Assembly: GCA_021018995.1 (NCBI GenBank)
Contig: CM037595.1
Coordinates: 92,826,491 to 92,890,490 of the forward strand
DNA: 64,000 nucleotides
Source: Chloranthus sessilifolius
Taxonomy: Eukaryota > Streptophyta > Magnoliopsida > Chloranthales > Chloranthaceae
Direction of reading: 5' to 3'
Position numbers and translations under genes: made by a program. Below the pieces are notes generated by a model. It was not told the DNA's origin. It ran no database searches and saw only the letters and a program-made list of their open reading frames with translations. Positions 56,881-64,000 of this stretch are shown here, one piece after another; positions within the stretch are counted from its first letter, which is position 1; every line of letters begins with the position of its first letter.

Positions 56881-57740
56881 GACTCCATAATTGTAGGAGT
56901 TAATAAGCATCAACATCATCATAGCCATATTCCATCTACTTGGGGCGACATTGCGAGTCTTATTTCTCCACTCATTTCTGATTAGCGTCAAGCTCTCTGT
57001 AATTTCACAATCCTTCATATCCCTTCTCATGGCTTCCATCCAGGTCTTCACTGGTCTTCCTCTTCTTCTACGTCCTTGTGCTTATAGAGTTTCAACCCTT
57101 CGTGTAGGATCTACTTCTGTCCTTCGATGAACCTGACCAAATCACCTCAAGCGACACTCAATAATTTTTTATAGGTGCCACTCTCAAATTTTCTCTAATG
57201 TACTACGTATTTTATCCTTTCTTGTTACTCCACACATCCATCTCAACATATGCATCTCAGCCACATCTACTCTATCTTCTTACCACTTTTTTGTAGCCCA
57301 GCATTTCGCACCATATGATATGGCAATTCTAACCGCCATCTTATAAAAACGTCCATTCAATCTAAGTGGAACTCTTGGGTTGCACAATACTCCGCTAGCT
57401 TGCCTCCATTTCATCCAACCGGTATTAAACCTAATTGAGAAATGTCCACTGATTGTAAGTAGAGCTTAAGTAGCGAAATCTATGGCAATGTGACACTAAA
57501 TGATTTTCTATTTTGACTAAATCCTCCTCCAGACTATTTTGTTCATTCTCCATGTATTCGGTCGTTCTTCTACTAATTTTCAAACCCCACTCCAAAGCTT
57601 TTCTCCATAATTTCACCGTATCATTTATTTCTTCCCTTGTTTGGGCATCTAAACTACGTCGTCTGGAAATAACATGCACCACAAGATTTGATGAGTATAT
57701 ATTATGGAAAGTGAGTGTCTCCATTAGTCGAGATTAATTG
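56866..57740 (-). pseudogene. RTE-clade LINE, C-terminal part of reverse transcriptase ORF
   Basis: On minus, WRKALEWGLKISRRTTEYME (57600-57540) and HRFRYLSSTYNQ match the K-x-x-Y-L-G region of plant RTE LINEs. In the 3' part, KTWMEAMRRDMKDCEITESL (56866-57051) followed by RNEWRNKTRNVAPSRW matches the conserved C-terminus (K-T-W-x-E-x-x-x-x-D-M...D-R-x-E-W-R). Stops and frameshifts separate the blocks. It is adjacent to, and opposite in orientation from, the L1 remnant. Confidence 0.78.
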
Positions 57741-58369
57741 ATGCTTCTCGGGTGTTTAGTGAGAAGAAATTTTGTATTTTTAGCCCTTTTAACTGAGGAG
57801 ATGTACATATTTTGTGATTACACGTATTGTATCATATGGTCATATGTGTTTGATTATAATTTGGTGATGGATGATGTGCTATATAGCATATTCTTTGTTG
57901 ACACAAAAGAGAACCATGTATGAGCATCTTATGTGGGATTTGTTTTAGTAGTTGGTAGTTACCTTAGTTGATTAACTTACTTTCCTCTTGGTGGTAAACC
58001 AAAACACCATTTTGTTTGGGAATTAGTTTGTTGAGTTGTTGGTTAAGTAATTAGTTGATTGTCCATGCAACCAACATGAGAAGGTTTCTTAGTGGTTAAG
58101 CAATTAGAAATGCCTATAAATAAGGAGTTAGTTAGCACTAATCTTCATAATTAACAGGCTAGCCTACTAAGAAGTTTTTAGAGACTTCAAGGTTTTTTGG
58201 GGAGAAGTTAGAAGATTTTTTAAGCATGTGAATTTTATTTTTAGTATTATTTGATAAATGATAGTTCATTAAAGGAATATTGGCAAATGATATATTAAAA
58301 AAAAATGGTAAATAATCTTTTGATATTTGAATATCTTCATGTACACTTCTTTTGTAATTCTTATGTGTG
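57741..58369. other. Spacer with LTR-like promoter features
   Basis: AAATGCCTATAAATAAGGAG (58110-58130) is a good TATA-like box and the flanking TTAGTTGATTAAC / AGTTGTTGGTTAAG words resemble a small LTR, but neither ends nor a duplication could be fixed. Confidence 0.3.
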
Positions 58370-59480
58370 TTTTTTATTTTATTTATTTATTTATTGCAAA
58401 AGGCATTAAACAAATAGAAAACGATATAAGACAATACAAGACCACAAGGGTAGAGAGAAGCAATCCCAGAAACCCCAATCTCACACTAATAAAAAGAAAT
58501 CTCCCCCCCCCCCCCCCCCTCTCTCCTCTTCACTCTTATAAGCCAATCTGATCCAGCTGACCACGAAGTCCCCAGCAGATTTCCTAACCACTTTGAAAGA
58601 CCTCCCAACTCTTTTGAACACTCTTGCCATTTCTTTCTAGCTAAATAGCCTAAAAGACAGCATAGACAGTAATCTCTAGAAGTGCCTTTTATCCCATCGA
58701 ACTTCATTCCACCCCATTGTTCAAGCAATTGACCACAATCCTCTGGTAAGACTCAAGTGGAGTTAAAGGTGCCGAGCGCCACCCCTCAAATCTCCTTGAG
58801 AAACCACAGTGAAGTTAAAGTTACAGAGAGAACATCTATTTCGCAACTCAACAACCCACTTTATCAGCTGATCAATAGTTAAAATTTTCCCCCAGGAAAC
58901 ACTTTCGCTAAAAAAGTGATTTTAGGTGGGATTTTCACTTTCCAAAACTTGGTCCAGATCTATCTCATCAAAGGTTGCCTACAAAGGAACCTAGAGAAAG
59001 ATTTCACAGAGTAGTGCCCTTTGAATGCCTGGTCCCAAATCCGTATATCTATGTTGACCCTGTTTCTGTTCACTGAGTTAAGGATTTCAATGAGCATGGC
59101 AAGATCCTCACATTCATCATCCTTTAAATTTCTTCTAGTACAAATGTTCCAACTGACCTCATTGTAATAATCCACCAAGTCCCCAATTTTAACGGCAAGA
59201 TTAATGAAGATCTGAATTTTTTTCGAAAAATCCTCCTTTAGTCATATATTGACCCCCTATCCTCCCAAAAACTGATTCTTTCTCCGGATTCCCAGTTGAA
59301 TTTAAGACACCTGTGGAAATCGAAAGCCACTGATATATCCCACCCTGAGTCATGTCTGCCGTCCATACCAATCCCCCTATCATTATATTCCTATTCATAT
59401 TTATTGGAGACCACCTATCCACATAGGTTCTCTCTTTGCTTATCATCTCACAACCTCTACAGCCATTTGCCAAGTAGAGC
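58370..59480 (-). mobile_element. L1 LINE 3' region on the minus strand, zf-RVT
   Basis: On minus the block runs from about 59480 (GGLVWTADMTQGGIYQWLSI) to a 3' end with TTTTGCAATAAATAAATAAA (58402-58370), an A-rich LINE tail. AFKGHYSVKSFSRFLCRQPL (about 59020-58970) then KIPPKITFF and WGKILTIDQLI match the zf-RVT region (G-x-Y-S-V-K-S-F..., P-P-K-x-x-F-F, G-K-I-L-T-x-D-x-L). GIKGTSRDYCLCCLLGYLAR lies further downstream. Stops break the frame. Confidence 0.72.
58502..58520. repeat. Poly-C tract, about 19 C
   Basis: An uninterrupted C run within the 3' untranslated part of the minus-strand LINE. It reads as poly-G on the sense strand of the LINE. Confidence 0.9.
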
Positions 59481-59740
59481 TCTATTCTTTCATCTAGAAG
59501 ATTTTATTCTCTTAAACCTTCTATAAACATGAAGTTTTATTCAATTCCATTTAATCTCCTCTTTATTTTTCTATCATTACAGGGTTCTCTCTCTGCTTAT
59601 CAACTCCCAGCCTCTACAGCCATTTGCCAAGTAGGGTTCTATTCTTTAATCTAGAAGATTTTATTCTCTTAAACCTTCTATAAACGTGAAGTTTTATTCA
59701 ATTACATTTAATCTCCTCTTTATTTTTCTATCATTACATG
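59426..59740. repeat. 157-bp tandem duplication
   Basis: GGTTCTCTCT.TGCTTATCA begins at 59426 and again at 59583. Both copies continue through CCTCTACAGCCATTTGCC and end CTTTATTTTTCTATCATTAC. About 10 differences separate the copies. Confidence 0.9.
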
Positions 59741-60177
59741 CTGGATTACATGTTGACAAATAAAGGGTAGGAATTAGAACCTCAAAAGAACCAGGGTCAC
59801 CCTCATTTATCATATTTCGTGTTGATATTTTGGGGTTTTGTGAAGTTGGATCTAGTTTAGATGAAAAATCTTTAGACTATTTATATGTTGAAACATTTTC
59901 TAGTTGCATAACTAGTTAGCAACATTCTTCCATCGGTTGAACGCACAACCGTTTAACTAATTAAATAATAACTCAACAACTAACTTCATGACCAGAAGTT
60001 GCCAAGTGTTGGCATCCTATTGGAAGGGAATTACGCTATTCAACTAACGTAACTATTAAATGCTTAACAAATCTCACTTGAGAGTGCCCATACATGGTGT
60101 TGGTAGAATATGGATAAAAGTGAGAAAAATAATTTATAATAGTGACCACTGCGAAGACGCAAGGCACGTTCAATGCC
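59741..60177. other. Spacer, no gene seen
   Basis: AT-rich, no coding homology. Words such as AACAACTAACTTC recall the region at 57960-58080 in inverse orientation. Confidence 0.4.
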
Positions 60178-61850
60178 ATCTTTAAGTCTTTATTCACCCC
60201 CACCTCTTATCTACAACAGGATATGACAAGGAAGACTTCAGGATTGCTAGGACATTGTGAGTATTGTACTAAAAAATTTGACAAGCAATGTCAAATTGTT
60301 GCTTGAACACTAGTTACCACAAGAATGCCCTGGAATAGAAAAGTAGAACAGAACAAAAATTTGAATGTTAGAGTTATGTACGAATGTTTTCAGGTCCTTT
60401 AAATAGGTGCATATGACACCTTTGGTGAAAAGATGCATTCCTTGTTGAAATGGACAGTCACAGATGCTTGCCCATTTAATCAAGGGTGAAAGATTTAATT
60501 TAGAAATGAATGGTGCTTAGAGCACCTTTCATTTGAATTGCACACACCAAAGGACGCATCCTTTTAAAATACATTTTCAAAACATACAACTTTTCATACA
60601 CACATGTAAACACACTTTTTCCAAACACAACTTTTCCACCAAAAAGTTTTATACGAAGTAGTGCTGTTCAGAAAACATCTTTTTGCTTTTTACCTACTAA
60701 AAGACAAATATACATTTATAAAGCTCAAATACAAATAGATGCATATACTATTATATTTTATTTAAAATATCTTGTAATCCCCTACTATTTTAGATTAAAC
60801 CTACAATTAATCCAGAACATTCTAGGAAATTTAATGTGTACGGAAATGGTACCTTATGGGTTTGAACCATTCCATAGTATGCAAATTCATGGTTCACTAA
60901 TGTCATTAGTGACCTTTGTTTGAACTACTTATACTATACGATGAAACGAAATTACCATGTACATTTATTTTTAAATGACCTTCATGTTCATTATGTTAGC
61001 ACTTTTACGCCGATTCGCTCCAATCTTGGTTTATGTGAATGTTTATGAGAAAATCCTAATTTAACTTAGAACCGGTCAAACTTCCACATCCATATGGGTA
61101 CACTTATTGGAGTGTTCCTATAAAACCCAGTTCCCCTTTGTCATTACAATTTATGTACTACGATGCCTTCGGATGATTTGTGTAGTTCCTATCACGTGTT
61201 CAACTTATTTTCCCTTTGAACTGGGTTAATTTCGAAGTAGGGTTGCCATTGTAGGTGATACTGTTGGATATTTTAAATAAAATAAAATCTTATATCCTAT
61301 ATTTATATTAATGTTTTGCAATGTATATTTTCCTTTTAATAGCTAAAAAGTAAAAGTGGTTTTTTGAATAGCACTACTTTGGTAGAAAATTTTACGGGTG
61401 GAAAAGTGTTTGAAAAGGTGTTTTAAAAGGGTGCTCTTTTGGTGTGTACAATTCAAATGAAAGGTGCTCTAAGCAACCTTTCATTTCTAAATTAAATTTT
61501 CACTCTTGATTAAATGGACAACTTTTGTGACCATTCATTTGAATACATATTGTTATCGAAGGTGTCATATACTTCTGTTGAACATCTATTTAAAGGGACC
61601 CAAATTAAGCATTTAAATAGACATAATTCTAGCGTTCAAATTTTTGTTTTCTTTTAGTTTTCTCTTTTGCGTTCTTCTAGTCCAGAGCGTCCTTATGATA
61701 ACTAATGTTTGGCCACTGATTTGGCGCTGCAAGTAGAATTGCAAGTAAACATTCATTGTGTCCATTGTATCCTGGAGTCATTCTTGCCATATCCCGTTGC
61801 AAATCAAAGGAGGGGATGGGTAAAGACTCAAAGATAACATGTTACAACGA
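60178..61850. mobile_element. Long foldback repeat, arms about 530 bp
   Basis: The left arm (60178-60712) and right arm (about 61335-61850) are inverted copies. Landmarks are GGATATGACAAG..GACT.CAGGAT, AGGTGTCATAT, GTGCTCTAAGCA.CCTTTCATTT, CTTTTGGTGTGTACAATTCAAATG and CCACCCGTAAAA-type blocks. The centre is about 620 bp. No coding capacity and no clear outer duplication. It may be a foldback DNA transposon. Confidence 0.75.
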
Positions 61851-62299
61851 GAAGTTTAACCGTCACATATAGTGGATTTTACTCTCTCCTTCCCGGTAAT
61901 ATTTCTTTAACAGTTTAGTTATTGTGGTTTATGTTTGCATGTTATGCATAATAATTGTAAAAAAATAGAATATTTAGAATATTCTAGTGTTTCATAATTA
62001 CTTATGATGTTTTCATATGTGAGTTAATATGCGGGGGTATTAGTGATGTAGGGGTGTTATTACCTAAGGCATGATATGCAAATTGCACATACATGCTATC
62101 ACCTTTTATTACGAAAAATGAAAATTATGATTGTTATTAATCTTAATGTTCGATGTGTACTTTTGGTTCAATCAATACCTGCATTACATCTTAATTTATA
62201 TATATCTAATTATGACTCAAGGGATTAAGTTTCTTGTAAGCACTGCAGTATAACAAAATCCGATTGAAGTGAGAAGTAGGCAAAGGTTGGCTAGGGTGT
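61851..62299. other. Spacer, no gene seen
   Basis: AT-rich, no recognisable coding sequence. Confidence 0.45.
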
Positions 62300-62350
62300 T
62301 TTGTTCCCTGTAAATGAAGCAATACGACGAAGTCCAGTTGTGAGAAGTAG
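62264..62350 (+). repeat. Short direct repeat GTGAGAAGTAGGCAAAGG
   Basis: GTGAGAAGTAGGCAAAGGTTGGCTA occurs near 62269 and again near 62339, about 70 bp apart, just upstream of the LINE endonuclease. Confidence 0.8.
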
Positions 62351-62439
62351 GCAAAGGTTGGCTAAGACTTTCCTTGTAAGCGAAAACCAACAATGATGTC
62401 AAATTGTTGCAAATAGTAGGTCTAGAAGCTATGTAGGCC

Positions 62440-63047
62440 TTTTGGATTTTAAGTATATCAATTGGGAAGAGCGCCTAGTTGATGGATGTTGTAAGGAGAA
62501 GGAAGATTAATATAACATGCTTGCAGGAGAAAGTAAAAAAGAAGAGAAGGCTAAGTACCTAGTTGATGGGTTCAAGCTTTACTACTTGGGGAAGAATAAC
62601 TCTCCTAATGACGTACGTATTGTAGTTGATAGAGATTTGGAGAATAAGATTGTTGAGTTTAAGAGAAAGAGCGATCAAATTATGATGGTTAAAGTTGTTT
62701 TAGATAAAGTGATATTAAATGTCATTAGTGCTCATGAACCCCAAGTTGGACTATGTGAAAGCGTGGAAAGAGAATTTTGGCAAATGATGGATGAACTAGT
62801 ATAAGGCATACCCTATAGTGAAAGCATAGTGATTGGAGGTGACTTTAATGGACACACAACGAGGATAGGAAACGGTTATGAAAGGATGTATGAAGGATAT
62901 GGTTATTTATTTATTATTATTATTATTATTTATCATTATGGAGGATATGGTTTTGGTGAAAGGAATGAGATAAAGTAGATATCCTTGATTTTTGCAGTGG
63001 CTTTTGACCTTACAATAGCAAATATCTTTTTTAAGAAGAGAGAAGAT
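62440..63047 (+). pseudogene. RTE-clade LINE endonuclease remnant
   Basis: RTE LINE proteins start with an AP-like endonuclease. RRRKINITCLQE (about 62499-62530, frame shifted) contains the C-L-Q-E motif. 62560-62804 reads LVDGFKLYYLGKNNSPNDVR, VRIVVDRDLENKIVEFKRKS, then VILNVISAHEPQVGL (the A-Y-A-P motif is changed). About 62830-62870 reads VIGGDFNGH, the catalytic G-G-D-x-N motif. A (TTA)n stretch (62904-62934) interrupts, then FAVAFDLTIANIFFKKRE. The frame is cut at 63047 by an LTR insertion. Confidence 0.82.
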
Positions 63048-63053
63048 GATGAG

Positions 63054-63081
63054 GTGTGAAATATGATCATATTTCACACCC
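63054..63081. repeat. 28-bp perfect palindrome at the LTR start
   Basis: GGTGTGAAATATGA (63054-63067) is followed directly by its exact reverse complement (63068-63081). The related LTRs have diverged versions around AAATATGATCATATTT. Confidence 0.92.
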
Positions 63082-63304
63082 TAAAACCTACATTTAGCTA
63101 TCCGATGAAGGCTATTTAATGACTATTGTGTAGTTTTAGTGGTTGCAGGTGTTCGTGATCGTTGGATCTTGTAGGAGCATAATTGAGCATAATTAAAGGC
63201 TACATGGGAGCATTGAACCATGAAGCCAACGGAAGCACCGAAAATCGTGAAGGAACCGATTGATTCAGTCAAAGATAAAGAGAACTAAATTTGTCGCATG
63301 CCAA

Positions 63305-63493
63305 AATCAATCGATTGAGATTCATATTTCAATCGAATGACTTTTTGACAACTATTTGGCGCTGAAGATTTGAATTTAAACTGAATCGATTGAAATATGA
63401 AAATCAATCGATTGATTTTTGAATTCAAATGAATCCGCCAAAACTCAGAATTTGAATTCAATCGATTGAATTCTACAATTCAATCGATTGACC
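63305..63493. promoter_or_regulatory. TCAATCGATTGA palindrome cluster in LTR U3
   Basis: About six copies, including AATCAATCGATTGA near 63305, AAATCAATCGATTGATTTT near 63401, TTCAATCGATTGAATTC near 63457 and TTCAATCGATTGACC near 63479. The last ends about 30 bp upstream of TATTTAAA at 63523. It is the same word and spacing as in the LTR at 17937-19477. Confidence 0.75.
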
Positions 63494-64000
63494 CTTAAAT
63501 GGAAGTTTTCTTATCTGCACCCTATTTAAACAATGATATGTTTAGGGTTAGAGAGTTTTTTTTTACCTTTTCTTTTTGGGCTGAATTTTCTTATTGTTAT
63601 TGTGATTCCTTTAGCATTTTTAGCATAGTTTCCTTTCCTCTTTCAAGCATTGTTCTTCCATTTTCTTAGATCTAGATTTTAGATTAGTTTCAATTTTTGC
63701 ATCTGAGGAAGATTTACCCGCTTGGATTAAAGCTTTTGTGGATTTCTGTGGAGCATCTTGTACGGTATTTTAATGTTTATTTTGATTTGTCTTTCAATTA
63801 TGTTGTTCATTTCTAGCATGAGTAACTAAATCTTTTTGAGGTTGGGGATCTAATGAACCCCATCCAAGGTTTTTCATCTATAATGATGTAGATCTGTGAT
63901 TGGGATATTATTTTATCATAGATGCCTTGATCTTTAATGCCTTATTGCTCTTGCCGAATTAGTAAATTTCATTTGCCATCTAAGATAGGGGTGCTAGATA

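Larger units (their letters stand above)
63048..64000 (+). mobile_element. LTR, continues beyond the window
   Basis: It starts TGATGAGGTGTGAAATATG directly after the LINE endonuclease coding sequence (candidate target copy GAAGA, 63043-63047). It matches the LTRs at 14242 and, on minus, 17937. TCAATCGATTGA-type palindromes (63305-63493) precede TATTTAAA (63523-63530). The right end is outside the window, so solo or intact status is unknown. Confidence 0.8.

Noticed and set aside
53305-64000. Further RGTB exons
   Set aside because: Looked for the next beta-subunit blocks on the plus strand; none could be read, so no exon is claimed beyond 53304.

Overview
This looks like nuclear DNA of a flowering plant, probably a woody dicot with a large, repeat-rich genome; the sequence alone does not fix the species. 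It is AT-rich, has plant-type transposons (Mutator-like elements carrying a DUF1985/Ulp1 protease gene, Ty3/gypsy with a chromodomain, Ty1/copia, L1 and RTE LINEs, hAT and Tourist-like MITEs) and long (TA)n tracts. Only one host gene is evident.

The host gene encodes the beta subunit of Rab geranylgeranyltransferase (RGTB). Exon 1 (33890-33943) and exon 2 (34033-34183) are close together. Exon 3 (53188-53304) lies 19 kb downstream, across an intron filled with nested transposons. Later exons are not in the window, so the next intron must also be long (over 10 kb here).

Layout: 1-13.8 kb is intergenic with MITEs, a 144-bp tandem array (10.9-11.6 kb) and a solo LTR. 13.8-24.7 kb is one Mutator-like element with a + strand DUF1985/Ulp1 gene and a - strand transposase, interrupted by two solo LTRs and a hAT-like MITE. 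25-33 kb holds copia remnants, a LINE fragment, hAT elements and two solo LTRs. 33.9-53.3 kb is RGTB; its giant intron holds a Tourist-like element split by a solo LTR, an L1 LINE 3' end, a hAT MITE, a 2.1-kb foldback Mutator-like element, copia and LINE remnants and a complete but dead chromovirus (46087-52710). 53.3-64 kb has another solo LTR, L1 and RTE LINE remnants, a long foldback repeat and an LTR that runs off the end.

Many boundaries are fixed by target-site duplications (TSDs): 5 bp for LTR elements, 8 bp for hAT, 9 bp for Mutator-like and TAA/TTA for Tourist-like. At least six solo LTRs with perfect 5-bp TSDs, and one near-perfect, sit beside a single two-LTR element, which indicates frequent LTR-LTR recombination. 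The most unusual pattern is that eight LTR loci carry a cluster of short palindromes just upstream of the TATA box. The position is conserved, but the palindrome word differs between families (TCAATCGATTGA, TCGATGCATCGA, CGATCGATCG, CGCTCGAGCG, or an imperfect CCGTG-type word).
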